From: W2P13-069 sp051876105
Lineage (GTDB): Bacteria > Actinomycetota > Coriobacteriia > Coriobacteriales > QAMH01
Assembly: GCA_051876105.1 (NCBI GenBank)
Contig: JBJEHN010000073.1
Location: forward strand, 6,299-70,298
DNA: 64,000 nucleotides
Direction of reading: 5' to 3'
Positions 53,334 through 63,282 of the stretch are shown piece after piece. Numbering within the stretch: the first letter of the stretch is position 1; each line of letters opens with the position of its first letter. The notes under the pieces are model-generated. The model saw only the letters and a program-made list of their open reading frames with translations, was not told the DNA's origin and did not search any database. The translations under genes and the position numbers were made by a program.

Positions 53334-55823
53334 CTAGCGCTTGCCGCCGCGCTTGTTGGCGTTGAACTTGCCCCGGTTCTCCTTGCGAACCACGCCGCGC
53401 TTGGTGCCGGCGTCGCCGCGGGCCTGCATGTTCTTGGCACCGGCCAGGCCGCCCTTCTCCTTGCGCTGGGCGCGCGCCTGGCTGCGGGCCTCCTGGAGCT
53501 CGAACTCAGCGCGGGCCTCCCTGCCTGCCTTGACAGAAGCCTCGCTGTCGATGCGGTTGCCGTCGAAGGTCTTGCCCCAGCGTTGCTCGCGCTTGGCGGC
53601 GCGGCGCTCGGCCTCCTTCTCCTTGACCGTCTTCTTGGCGCCGGTGCGGTTGCGGAAGAGGTTGCCGGCAGTGCAGCCCTCCTCCTTCTCGAGCGGCTTG
53701 CCCTGCAGGGCGCGGCGGGCGCGGTAGAACTGCTCCTCGCCCTCCTGCTCTTCAAGCAGGGTGGTGTCGACGGCAAAGCCCGTGACGCCGGCGCGGCGCA
53801 GGTCGCCGATGGCATGGGAGATGTCGAGCTTGACGGCGTTGTAGAGGTGGCCGCGGCCGTAGATGTCAGCCGTGACCGGGAAGAGGTAGCCCTTGCGGTC
53901 CTTGTAGAAGCGCGGAGCTCCCTTGCGGCGCTTGCATTTGGCGCACTTGCCGTCGCAGGGGCCCTCTGCCATCAGGAAGCAGTGGTCCGAGACCATGAGC
54001 TCCTGCCTGCCGTGGACCACCACGCCCAGGGGCAGCGGGCTGGCGTCTGCGAGCTGCTTGATCTGGGCCAGCGTGAGCTCCGGGCTGATCCAGGCGAAGT
54101 CGGCACCCAGCGCCGCCCAGACGCGCAGGGCGTCGGAGTTGGTGGCGTAGAGCTTGGGGCCAGCGGCCTTGCCCGCCTCCAGCTCGCTGATGGTCTGGGC
54201 AACGCTGGTGGTCTCGTTGAAGTTGATGCGCGTGACGAAGGCGCTCATCTTGTCTGCCAGCTGGGGCACGGCGGAGGTGTCGAGCTTGCCGCAGGCCAGG
54301 CCCCTCTCGCGGGACTCGTGCGCAGCGAGGTCGAGCACGGCCTCCTCGTAGGCGGCGATGGCAGCGGCGCGGCACTTGTGCAGGGCGGAGAAGCCCATGC
54401 CCACACCTTCGTCGAGCTGGATGTCCCACTCGATGATGCGGTAGGGGGTGCCGCCCAGGCGGTTGACATGCTCCATGACGTCGTCTTCTGTGATGGCGAT
54501 GCTGCGCGCCTCCTCCACCACGGCGCCCTCGGCCTGGCCGTGGTTGCCCTTGTCGTCGCTGACCACGACCATCAGGGGCTGGCCCTTGAGTGCGGTCACA
54601 GACGCGCGCAGGGCCACGGTCTGCAGGCCCTCCTGGGTGCGCTCGCGGCACTCGCGCGCCAAGGCGGCGCTGCGGATGCGGAAAAGGCGGTCTCCCGGGC
54701 TCACCGCGCCGCGGATGTAGAGCTCCACGCGGCCTGGGCGCAGGTCGTCTGCCTGCTGCACCTCGTAGGTGGTGCGGCCCTTGGAGGTCCAGACCTCCAG
54801 CAGGTCGCCAGCCTCGATCTGCTCGCTCGTCTCCACCTGGACCATGCCGTTGCGGAAGCCGGAGACCCTGCCCACCAGCACGCCGCGGTTGTTGGGGCGC
54901 TTGTAGCCCATCATCTCGTTGCCGCGCTCGCCAGCCAGATAGGCCGGGGAGAACCCGCGCGAGAAGGCCTCGGAGAGGCCGGCTTTCTCCTCGGGCGCTG
55001 CCTCATAGCCATCCTCCTCGAGCCAGGCGCGGTCGAGGGCGGCGCGGTAGGTGCCCACCGCGGTGGAGACGTACTCGGCAGACTTCATGCGGCCCTCAAT
55101 CTTGAGCGAGGCCACACCCGCCGCGATGAGCTGCGGCAGGTAGTCGATGCCCATGAGGTCCTTAGGGCTGAGCAGGTACTCGCCGGGGTCGGCGAGCTTC
55201 TTGCCGTCTGCATCGACGAGAGCGTAGGGCAGGCGGCAGGGCTGGGCGCACACGCCCCTGTTGGCGCTGCGGCCGCCGATGAGGCTGCTCAGCAGGCACT
55301 GGCCGCTCTGGCAGATGCACAGCGCGCCGTGGACGAAGACCTCGAGGTCCATGCCCAGCTCGGCCAGCTTGGCGATCTGCTCGACGGAGAGCTCGCGGGC
55401 CAGGGTCACGCGGCCGAAGCCCAGCTGGCGCGCGAACTCGATGCCCTTGGCGTCGCGGATGTTCATCTGGGTGGAGGTGTGCAGCTCCAGCTGGGGCAGC
55501 TCCTCGCGCAGGCGCTGGGCCAGGCCCACGTCCTGGATGATGGCGGCGTCGACGCCGGCCTCCGCGGCAGAGCACACCAGGCCCAGCGCCTGGTCCATCT
55601 CGCCGGGGTAGACCAAGGTGTTGGCGGTGAGGTAGACCTTGCGGCCCCTCAGGTGGGCATCGCGGCAGGCGGCCTTGAGGTCCTCCGGCGCGAAGTTATC
55701 TGCGTTGCAGCGGGCGTTGAAGCCCTCCCCCGCCCCCAGGTAGATGGCATCTGCGCCGGCGGCCAGGGCGGCCTCGAAGGCCTCGCGGTTGCCGGCAGGG
55801 GCAAGGAGCTCGGGTTTTCTCAT
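53334..55823 (-). CDS. U32 family protein, RlhA/YdcP-like
   Basis: An 829-aa protein. The U32 core comes first (A-P-A-G-N-R-E-A-F near residue 8), with the signature F-V-H-G-A-L-C and G-R-S-A-N-R-G-V-C-A-Q-P-C-R. A DUF3656-type collagenase-like region follows, and later a Cys group (C-D-G-K-C-A-K-C). U32 members such as E. coli RlhA hydroxylate 23S rRNA C2501, while the older peptidase label is doubtful. The last ~90 residues are very basic (K/R/A/G), which suits RNA binding. I start at ATG 55823 with AAAGGAC upstream. No second U32 gene is adjacent. Confidence 0.85.
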   Translation of the reverse strand: MRKPELLAPAGNREAFEAALAAGADAIYLGAGEGFNARCNADNFAPEDLKAACRDAHLRGRKVYLTANTLVYPGEMDQALGLVCSAAEAGVDAAIIQDVGLAQRLREELPQLELHTSTQMNIRDAKGIEFARQLGFGRVTLARELSVEQIAKLAELGMDLEVFVHGALCICQSGQCLLSSLIGGRSANRGVCAQPCRLPYALVDADGKKLADPGEYLLSPKDLMGIDYLPQLIAAGVASLKIEGRMKSAEYVSTAVGTYRAALDRAWLEEDGYEAAPEEKAGLSEAFSRGFSPAYLAGERGNEMMGYKRPNNRGVLVGRVSGFRNGMVQVETSEQIEAGDLLEVWTSKGRTTYEVQQADDLRPGRVELYIRGAVSPGDRLFRIRSAALARECRERTQEGLQTVALRASVTALKGQPLMVVVSDDKGNHGQAEGAVVEEARSIAITEDDVMEHVNRLGGTPYRIIEWDIQLDEGVGMGFSALHKCRAAAIAAYEEAVLDLAAHESRERGLACGKLDTSAVPQLADKMSAFVTRINFNETTSVAQTISELEAGKAAGPKLYATNSDALRVWAALGADFAWISPELTLAQIKQLADASPLPLGVVVHGRQELMVSDHCFLMAEGPCDGKCAKCKRRKGAPRFYKDRKGYLFPVTADIYGRGHLYNAVKLDISHAIGDLRRAGVTGFAVDTTLLEEQEGEEQFYRARRALQGKPLEKEEGCTAGNLFRNRTGAKKTVKEKEAERRAAKREQRWGKTFDGNRIDSEASVKAGREARAEFELQEARSQARAQRKEKGGLAGAKNMQARGDAGTKRGVVRKENRGKFNANKRGGKR

Positions 55824-55939
55824 AACGTCTCTCGTCCTTTCTTCAGGGCGTCCTACAGCCCTCCGGCGCCTTTCGACGGCGCGCGCGGGGGCTGTCTCAT
55901 CTCGTGCAAGCGGGCCGGACCCGCTCCGTTCCTTGGGTT

Positions 55940-57358
<1,419 letters not shown>

Positions 57359-57455
57359 GATGATCCTCTCGCACCGCCGCTCAGGCAGCGGGACTGGTTT
57401 ACCGGTGAATGCAAGCGTTTCATTGTATCAGGTGAAACGTATGTGCACACAGCAA

Positions 57456-57494
57456 AGCGGCCCGGGCCCCGCACACGCGGGAACCCGGGCCGCT
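57456..57494 (-). terminator. Terminator after the NSS symporter gene
   Basis: A perfect 11-bp stem (57456-57466 with 57484-57494) has a 17-base GC-rich loop that can form a further short stem. On the minus strand it is followed by TTGCTGTGTGCAC, a weak T-tract. Confidence 0.55.
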
Positions 57495-57514
57495 GGGCAG
57501 GCAGCCTCAGGCCG

Positions 57515-58897
57515 CTAGAACGATATGACGCCGAACTGCGCGCCCACGTAGGCGAGCAGCACCACGAAGACCAGGATGGGGGCGATGTACTTGATCATCA
57601 CGGTCCAGGCACCCGCCAGCTTGAACGGGGAGGACTTGCGCACTTCCTCGACCAGGGTCTTGGGCTTCATCACAAAGCCCACGAAGAGGCAGGTGAGGAT
57701 GCAGACCACGGGCATCATGACGGTGTTGGACAGGAAGTCCGCCAGGTCGAGCAGCGAGCTGCCCTCGCCCAGGGGCTGGATGAAGCTCAGGACGTTGTAG
57801 CCCGCGTTGATGAGGCAGCCCATGAGAAGGGTGTAGACGGCGATGATGACGCCGGCCTTGGTGCGGGAGCACTTCATGCCGTCTGCCACGATGCTCACGC
57901 AGGCCTCGGCGATGGAGATGGCCGAGGTGACAGCCGCGAAGAGCGCCAGCAGGAAGAACAGGAAGCCCACAACCTGCGCGGCCCCGCCCATGCGGGCGAA
58001 GACCTGGGGCAGGGTGATGAACATGAGGCCGGGGCCGGAGGAGGAGGCGACCGCCTCCGCGCTGCCCAGGGCGGCGAAGGCGCCGGGGACGATCATCAGG
58101 CCGGCGAGGATGGAGACCAGCAGGTCGAAACCCACGATTTGGGTGGTGGAGCTGGTGAGGGACTCATCGTCTTTCACATAGGAGCCGTAGGTGACCATGA
58201 TGGCCATAGCGATGGACAGGCTGAAGAAGCACTGGCCGATCGCAGCGAGCACCAGCTCGGGCGACATCTTGGAGAAGTCCGGGGTGAAGAAGTACCTCAC
58301 GCCGTCCAGGGCGCCGGGGATGGTCATGGTGAAGATGGCGATGCCGACGGCCATGAGGATGAGCAGGGGCATGAGGACCAGGTTGATGCGCTCGATGCCG
58401 CCCTTGACGCCCATGAAGATGATGGCCATGACGATGGCGGCGAACAGGATCATCCACAGGTAGCTCTCCAAGCCGCCACCGATGAAGCCCACGAAGAACC
58501 CGCCGCCGTCTGCCAGAGCAGCCGGGCTGGAGGTGATGTAGGCGGCGGTGTACTTGGCGACCCAGCCGCCGATGATGCTGTAGTAGGGCAGGATGATGAA
58601 GGGGACAGCCGCGGCCAGGATGCCGATGATGCTGTACTTCTTGCCGTAGCGGCTGAAGACGCCCACCACGGATTGCTTGGCGTTGCGGCCGAGGGCGATG
58701 TCCTGCAGCAGCAGGGAGATGCCCAGCGTGAACACGCAGATCAGGTACACCAGCAGGAAGGTGCCTCCACCGTACTTGGCGTCCAAGTAGGGGAAGCGCC
58801 ACATGTTGCCCAGGCCCACGGCGGAGCCTGCGCCGGCCAGCACGAAGGCCCATTTGCCGGACCACGACGCGCGGGCGTGCTTCTTCTCGTTATCCAT
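57515..58897 (-). CDS. Neurotransmitter:sodium symporter-family amino-acid transporter
   Basis: A Na+-coupled importer of the LeuT/MhsT fold, 460 aa with about 11-12 segments. The TM1 signature G-S-A-V-G-L-G-N-M-W-R-F-P-Y is complete, as is the TM6 region. Bacterial members carry Leu, Trp, Tyr or similar amino acids; the substrate is not readable here. Start at ATG 58897 with GAGGAAG upstream rather than six codons earlier. It diverges from the HerA-like gene across 169 bp. Confidence 0.92.
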   Translation of the reverse strand: MDNEKKHARASWSGKWAFVLAGAGSAVGLGNMWRFPYLDAKYGGGTFLLVYLICVFTLGISLLLQDIALGRNAKQSVVGVFSRYGKKYSIIGILAAAVPFIILPYYSIIGGWVAKYTAAYITSSPAALADGGGFFVGFIGGGLESYLWMILFAAIVMAIIFMGVKGGIERINLVLMPLLILMAVGIAIFTMTIPGALDGVRYFFTPDFSKMSPELVLAAIGQCFFSLSIAMAIMVTYGSYVKDDESLTSSTTQIVGFDLLVSILAGLMIVPGAFAALGSAEAVASSSGPGLMFITLPQVFARMGGAAQVVGFLFFLLALFAAVTSAISIAEACVSIVADGMKCSRTKAGVIIAVYTLLMGCLINAGYNVLSFIQPLGEGSSLLDLADFLSNTVMMPVVCILTCLFVGFVMKPKTLVEEVRKSSPFKLAGAWTVMIKYIAPILVFVVLLAYVGAQFGVISF

Positions 58898-59066
58898 ACT
58901 CTTCCTCACTCGCACTCAGTAACAAAACGGTTACAGGTGACTCGAGACTTTACCATCTGGAAGAGCCGGATTAAACGGGGATTTGAACTCGCTCCGCCAA
59001 GGGGCCCCTGTCCGCCAACCTGCGCTAGACTTACGGCGTCTTGACAACCCTGCGATTGGAGCGCCC

Positions 59067-60578
59067 ATGTTCCAGCACGACAGAATCTGGATGGCGGCGG
59101 GCGAGAACCCCTGCAGCCTGCTCTTGAACCAAGCCAACCGCCACGGCCTGATCGCCGGGGCATCCGGCACCGGCAAGACCGTCACCCTCAAGGTGATGGC
59201 AGAGGGCTTCTCCAAGGCGGGCGTGCCCGTCTTCCTAGCAGACGCAAAGGGCGACGTGCTGGGCATGTGCCAGCCGGGCGAGAGCTCGGAGAAGATGCAG
59301 GCGCGCATCGAGCGCTTCGGCATCGAGGACTGGCGCTACGAGGGCTGCCCCTGCCGGCTGTGGAACATACTCGAGGGCCAGGGTCTGCCGGTGCGCGTCA
59401 CCGTGAGCGACATGGGCCCGCTGCTGCTCTCGCGCCTGCTGGGGCTCACGGAAGTCCAGGAGGGTGTGCTCAACATCGCCTTTCGTGTGGCAGACGACCA
59501 GCAGCTCCTGCTCATCGACCTCAAGGACCTGCGCTCCATGCTCAACCACCTGGCCGAGCACGCCAAGGAGATTGAGACCACCTACGGCAAGGTCTCGAGC
59601 GCCTCCGTGGGTGCCATCCTGCGCGCGCTCATCGCCGTGGAGGACCAGGGCGGCGAGCGCTTCTTCGGAGAGCCTGCCTTGCAGCTCAGCGACTGGTTCA
59701 GCTGCACGGAAGACGGCCAGGGCTACGTCAACATCCTCGACGCGCGCGGCCTCATCCAAAGCCCGCAGGTCTACTCGATGTTCCTGCTGTGGATGATGAG
59801 CGAGCTCTTCGAGGCCCTGCCCGAGGTGGGCGACCCGGACAAGCCGCGCTTCGTCTTCTTCTTCGACGAGGCGCACCTGCTCTTCAACGGCATGCCCAAA
59901 GAACTGCTGTCCAAGATCGTGCAGGTGGTCAAGCTCATCCGCTCCAAGGGCGTCGGGATCTACTTCATCACCCAGAGCCCCAGCGACATCCCAGACGAGG
60001 TGCTCGCCCAGCTCTCCAACCGCGTGCAGCACGGGCTGCGCGCCTACACCCCCGCCGAGCAGAAGGCCGTGCGTGCCGCCGCGCAGAGCTTCCGCGCCAA
60101 CCCGGCCTTCAAGACCGAGGACGCCATCATGAACCTCGGCACCGGCGAGGCGCTCGTGAGCTTCCTCGACGAGGAGGGCCGCCCCTCCGTTGTCGAGAAC
60201 GCCAAGATCCTGCCGCCCCAGTGCCTCATGGCCGCCCCCGAGCAGCGCTACGTGGACGTGGTCTTGGCAGAGCAGGCAGAGCTCATGGGCAAGTACGGCG
60301 CCGCCGTTGACCGCGAGAGCGCCTACGAGCAGCTGGCCGAGGCCGCGCAGAGGCAGGCCGAGCAGGCCGCCCTGGAGGCAGAGCGCGCTGCCCTTGAGAA
60401 GGAGAGGGAGCAGCTCGCCAAGGAGAAGGAGCGCCAGGAGAAGGCCGCTGCGAAGAAGGCCAGCGGCTCCAAGCGCATGAGCGCTACCGAGCGCGCCGTG
60501 GGCAACATGGCAAGCACCATCGGCCGCGAGGTGGGCAAGCAGCTCATACGCGGTATCTTCGGCTCGCTGAAGAGATAG
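59067..60578 (+). CDS. HerA-like ATPase, DUF853/YjgR family
   Basis: A 503-aa P-loop protein with Walker A G-A-S-G-T-G-K-T-V near residue 32, then F-L-A-D-A-K-G-D and Walker B F-V-F-F-F-D-E-A-H-L. A Q-S-P-S-D-I-P sensor segment and a Lys/Glu-rich coiled coil near 430-470 follow. The family is related to HerA/FtsK-type hexameric translocases; its biological role is not known. ATG at 59067 has TTGGAG upstream. It is followed 51 bp later by the HIT gene on the same strand. Confidence 0.9.
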   Translation: MFQHDRIWMAAGENPCSLLLNQANRHGLIAGASGTGKTVTLKVMAEGFSKAGVPVFLADAKGDVLGMCQPGESSEKMQARIERFGIEDWRYEGCPCRLWNILEGQGLPVRVTVSDMGPLLLSRLLGLTEVQEGVLNIAFRVADDQQLLLIDLKDLRSMLNHLAEHAKEIETTYGKVSSASVGAILRALIAVEDQGGERFFGEPALQLSDWFSCTEDGQGYVNILDARGLIQSPQVYSMFLLWMMSELFEALPEVGDPDKPRFVFFFDEAHLLFNGMPKELLSKIVQVVKLIRSKGVGIYFITQSPSDIPDEVLAQLSNRVQHGLRAYTPAEQKAVRAAAQSFRANPAFKTEDAIMNLGTGEALVSFLDEEGRPSVVENAKILPPQCLMAAPEQRYVDVVLAEQAELMGKYGAAVDRESAYEQLAEAAQRQAEQAALEAERAALEKEREQLAKEKERQEKAAAKKASGSKRMSATERAVGNMASTIGREVGKQLIRGIFGSLKR

Positions 60579-60629
60579 GGTGCTACCCTTCTAGGAGCGC
60601 ATGATTCCCACCAACGAGAGGAGACCACC

Positions 60630-61019
60630 GTGACCGACCCGGATTGCATCTTCTGCAAAATCGGTGCCCATGAGATCGGCACCAAGGTTGTGTACGAGAA
60701 CGAGCATGTCATCGCCTTCGACGACATGGAGCCCCTGATGCCCGTCCACACCTTGATCATCCCCAAGGACCACTACGCCAACATCGGCGACAACGTCCCC
60801 GAGGAGACCCTGGGCCACGTCTTCGCCGCCGTGAAGGAGGTCGCAGCCATCAAGGAGCTCACCAACGGCTACCGCCTGCTGATCAACACGGGCGAGGACG
60901 CCAGCCAGAGCGTCCCGCACTTCCACGTGCATGTGCTCGGCGGCGGCTGGATGCCCCGCCCCAACGACCAGGACTGGGGCCCCAACGCCACCAACGCTGC
61001 CGAGCTGGGCTACAAGTAA
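60630..61019 (+). CDS. HIT-family nucleotide-binding protein (HinT-like)
   Basis: A 129-aa purine nucleotide phosphoramidase-type hydrolase. N-terminal C-I-F-C-K-I and the histidine triad H-F-H-V-H-V-L-G-G are present, so the catalytic His is intact. It starts with GTG, with AGAGGAG eight bases upstream. A palindrome that doubles as terminator follows 17 bases after the stop. Confidence 0.95.
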   Translation: MTDPDCIFCKIGAHEIGTKVVYENEHVIAFDDMEPLMPVHTLIIPKDHYANIGDNVPEETLGHVFAAVKEVAAIKELTNGYRLLINTGEDASQSVPHFHVHVLGGGWMPRPNDQDWGPNATNAAELGYK

Positions 61020-61035
61020 ACCAGCAAGGGCACGG

Positions 61036-61074
61036 AAAATGGGACAGTGGGGACAGTCCCCACTGTCCCATTTT
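61036..61074. repeat. REP-like palindromic element, copy 2 (also a terminator)
   Basis: 18-base perfect arms (61036-61053 with 61057-61074) with a 3-base loop. On the plus strand it ends ATTTTCGTT and can terminate the HIT transcript. On the minus strand it ends in ATTTT and could terminate the glycosyltransferase gene, whose stop begins three bases away. It shares a 32-base stretch with the element at 29102. Confidence 0.75.
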
Positions 61075-61076
61075 CG

Positions 61077-61931
61077 TTATAGGTCGATCTCGTCGCGGGG
61101 GTCGAAGAGGTCGTTGGGCATGACGCGCACGTCGACCAGCCCCAGCTCGCCCAAGGCGGCGAGCGTGCGGTATGGAACGGTCAGGTCATCCTGGAAGCGC
61201 GCGGCATATTCGATGGCCTGCATGAGCGTGATGTTGTGGCGCAGATCCGCCCAGGTGTCGACATCCGGCATGGCCGGGAGGTAGTGCGCCGGCAGCCCCA
61301 GGCGGCGGGCTTTATCGATGTAGGCGGGCAGGACGGTGAGGCCGTTGGCGCAGTAGTAGACGCCGCTGTGGTCGAAGGGCGTCTGGCGCGTCCAGCCCAC
61401 GATGCTCACACCCATCTCCTGGTCCGGGCTCAAGACGATGCCGCCGCGCTCCTTCTCGCACAGGCGGTGCAGGTAGCTGAAGCCCAGCTCGAGCACGTCT
61501 TGGGTAAGGGCGGGCATGTCACAGCCCATGGAGAGCACGGTGCTGTAGCCCATCTCCCACACCTGCTGGAAGGCATCGTTGTAGTGCTCGTCGAAGCTGG
61601 CACCGTTGTCTTGGATGAAGGTGATGGGGCGCGGCCAGCTGCCAGATGCAGCGAAGAGCGCGCGCATGGCCTCCTGCTGGGCCTGCCCGGGACTCGAGAT
61701 GATGATGTCGTAGCTGTCCAGCGGCTGCGCGCCGGCGCTGGCGCTGGCGGCCTCGAGCCGCGCCGCAAAGCTGCAGCAGCACTCCACAACGTCGAAGAGC
61801 ATGCAATGGTAGAGGTTGCTCGCCCACTCCGGGGCCAGAAAGCCGTCCTTGAGCGTGGTGAGCCTGGTTTTGACCTTGCCCTCCTGCGGGACCTTGCTGA
61901 AGAGCAGGATGGCGTTCTTGCGCTGCTGCAC
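61077..61931 (-). CDS. Glycosyltransferase-like protein, DUF2064/TIGR04282 type
   Basis: A 284-aa protein with A-I-L-L-F-S-K-V-P-Q-E-G-K-V-K-T-R-L near the N-terminus, the nucleotide-binding start of TIGR04282 proteins. S-M-G-C-D-M-P-A-L is the G-x-D-x-P motif, and D-V-D-T-W-A-D-L lies near the end. Relatives are GT-A-fold nucleotidyl/glycosyltransferases of unknown substrate. A Cys-Cys-Cys run near residue 55 is unusual. GTG at 61931 has GAGGAGG six bases upstream; an earlier in-frame ATG lacks one. Its stop abuts the palindrome. Confidence 0.75.
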   Translation of the reverse strand: MQQRKNAILLFSKVPQEGKVKTRLTTLKDGFLAPEWASNLYHCMLFDVVECCCSFAARLEAASASAGAQPLDSYDIIISSPGQAQQEAMRALFAASGSWPRPITFIQDNGASFDEHYNDAFQQVWEMGYSTVLSMGCDMPALTQDVLELGFSYLHRLCEKERGGIVLSPDQEMGVSIVGWTRQTPFDHSGVYYCANGLTVLPAYIDKARRLGLPAHYLPAMPDVDTWADLRHNITLMQAIEYAARFQDDLTVPYRTLAALGELGLVDVRVMPNDLFDPRDEIDL

Positions 61932-61962
61932 GGGAGCCTCCTCGTATCGGTGTGCAGGCCAG

Positions 61963-61968
61963 AGTATA
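61963..61968 (-). promoter_or_regulatory. -10 box for the DUF2064-like gene
   Basis: Minus-strand TATACT; start near 61956 would give a ~25-base leader. No convincing -35. It lies beyond the hairpins of region A, so region A would be a separate transcript if expressed on this strand. Confidence 0.3.
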
Positions 61969-61988
61969 AGCGCGCCGCCCCCTGCAAG

Positions 61989-62125
61989 CACCGAGGCCCG
62001 GCTGTTGGGAGCCGGGCCTCGGTGGAGCCGCCGTTTGGGCGGCGTGGTGCGCCTGCTTGAAGAGGAGAGGAGAGCCGCGCACCCTGTTGGAAAGAGAAAG
62101 GAGAGGACTTACAGCACTTACTATA
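61989..62125. ncRNA. Structured region A: three consecutive hairpins, candidate small RNA
   Basis: No gene fits here. Hairpin 1 (61989-62003 with 62010-62024) has a perfect 15-bp stem and 6-base loop. Hairpin 2 (62027-62032 with 62038-62043) is GCCGCC/GGCGGC with loop GTTTG. Hairpin 3 (GGTGCGC 62046-62052 with GCGCACC 62077-62083) has a long GA-rich loop. A GA-rich tract continues to ~62110. On the minus strand a weak TCTTGC-17-TATAGT promoter ends at 62120, and the tract becomes CU-rich. The orientation is not settled. The same plan occurs in region B. Confidence 0.3.
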
Positions 62126-62167
62126 CGCAGGCACGGCAACGAGCAAGACTCGCAGCAGCCTCGGTTC

Positions 62168-62190
62168 GGTTACGCCAGGTTACAGCAGGT
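62168..62190. repeat. Ten-base-spaced direct repeats
   Basis: GGTTAC occurs at 62168 and 62178 and a partial GGTCA at 62188, each exactly 10 bases apart, with CA before the second and third. Half-sites one helical turn apart suggest a protein-binding site upstream of the HTH-PBP gene. Confidence 0.35.
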
Positions 62191-62278
62191 CAACAGCCAG
62201 CCGCGCATCGCCTGCCCCGAACGCGTTGAATCCGTCAAAGGATTGCCAGATTATTCGCTCTCAAGTATAGAATTAGCC

Positions 62279-62308
62279 TCTACACGCTATAATGCTGGGC
62301 GTCTACAC
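62279..62308 (+). promoter_or_regulatory. Promoter/operator of the HTH-PBP regulator
   Basis: Consensus TATAAT at 62288-62293 sits between two copies of TCTACAC (62279-62285 and 62302-62308), 23 bases apart. No good -35 is visible, as is common for activated promoters. Copies flanking the -10 are well placed for autoregulation. Confidence 0.45.
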
Positions 62309-62325
62309 CTTAAGGAGCGCTGGCG

Positions 62326-63246
62326 ATGCTGTTGGAAAACGAGAACGCCCTCAAAGCAGAAGATGTTGCCAAGATCTTGAAGATCGGGCGCAACGCCGTG
62401 TACAGCATGGCGAAGAGCGGGGAGCTACGCTCCTACCACATCGGTCGCAAGCTGCGCTTCACCTACAAGGACATCCAGGAGTACATCGACAGCTCCAAGA
62501 CCGGCACCGCGCCCGCAGCCGGCTCGGGCCTGCCCCTCCCCCAGCCCGGGGAGTTCGTCCTCTGCGGGCAGGAGGCCATCGTCGACGTCCTCGCCGAGCA
62601 CACGCGCCGGCGCGGTGTGTTCGTCTCTGTCTGCGGGCTCAACAGCTACGACGCCCTCAGCGCCCTCTACAAGGGCCAGGCCAGCGCCGCCTGCTGCAGC
62701 CTCTACGATGCAGAATCCGGCAAGTACAACCTGCCCTACATCAAGCGCATGCTCCCGGGTGTCAACACGGTCTTGATCCACCTGGCTAGCATGTCGCGCG
62801 GTCTGTTGGTGGCAGCAGGCAACCCCAAGAACATCGCCGGCATCGAGGACCTCTCGCGCCCGGGCGTGCGCATCGCCAACAGGGAGAAGGGCTCGTCGGC
62901 CCGCATCTTCCTCGACAGCAACCTCCAAAAGCTCGGCATCTCGCCCGCGATGATCAGCGGCTACGAGGACACCAGCACCACGGAGATGGGCATGGCGGCC
63001 AAGATCGCCCAGGGCTACGCGGATGCGGGCGTTGGCAGGCAGCAGACGGCCAGCCGCATCGAGGGCCTCGACTTCATCCCCCTGGGCTCGGAGGACTACT
63101 CGCTCGTGCTGCGGGAGGAGACGCTCAAGACGCCGCAGGCCAAGGTCCTGCTCGAGGTCCTGAGCGGCGGGGAGCTGCAGGATGCGTTCTCGTGCGCCAG
63201 CGGCTACGACACCAGCGCCACGGGGCGCTACGCCATCATCAGGTAG
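62326..63246 (+). CDS. Excisionase-type HTH plus periplasmic-binding-protein-like (PBP-like) regulator
   Basis: A 306-aa protein. Residues ~5-57 are a helix-turn-helix of the excisionase/HTH_17 kind (A-E-D-V-A-K-I-L-K-I-G-R-N-A-V-Y, then G-R-K-L-R-F). Residues ~75-306 resemble the cytoplasmic PBP-like domain (PF12727 type) that senses oxyanions such as molybdate or tungstate (S-R-P-G-V-R-I-A-N-R-E-K-G-S-S-A-R). There is no signal peptide, so it acts inside the cell. Such proteins often control molybdenum-cofactor or Mo-enzyme genes; the moa genes are 15 kb away. AAGGAG lies nine bases before the ATG. The ligand is inference. Confidence 0.8.
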   Translation: MLLENENALKAEDVAKILKIGRNAVYSMAKSGELRSYHIGRKLRFTYKDIQEYIDSSKTGTAPAAGSGLPLPQPGEFVLCGQEAIVDVLAEHTRRRGVFVSVCGLNSYDALSALYKGQASAACCSLYDAESGKYNLPYIKRMLPGVNTVLIHLASMSRGLLVAAGNPKNIAGIEDLSRPGVRIANREKGSSARIFLDSNLQKLGISPAMISGYEDTSTTEMGMAAKIAQGYADAGVGRQQTASRIEGLDFIPLGSEDYSLVLREETLKTPQAKVLLEVLSGGELQDAFSCASGYDTSATGRYAIIR

Positions 63247-63282
63247 CCTCTCTCTGCCCGCCCCGCGCGCCGCTGCGGCCCG

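Noticed and set aside
58960..59000. Minus-strand text resembling the 3' end of a tRNA (TTCAAATC then GGCTCTTCCA)
   Set aside because: The T-arm does not pair properly and no matching 5' acceptor or anticodon arm is found. It could be an old attachment-site remnant, but there is no integrase or second copy.
61989..62024. Simple rho-independent terminator at the 15-bp hairpin
   Set aside because: Neither strand has a T-tract after it and no gene ends nearby, so I treat it as part of region A.
62057..62380. 107-codon frame starting with TTG across region A into the HTH-PBP gene
   Set aside because: The composition is Arg-rich and irregular, it overlaps the real gene and crosses its promoter.
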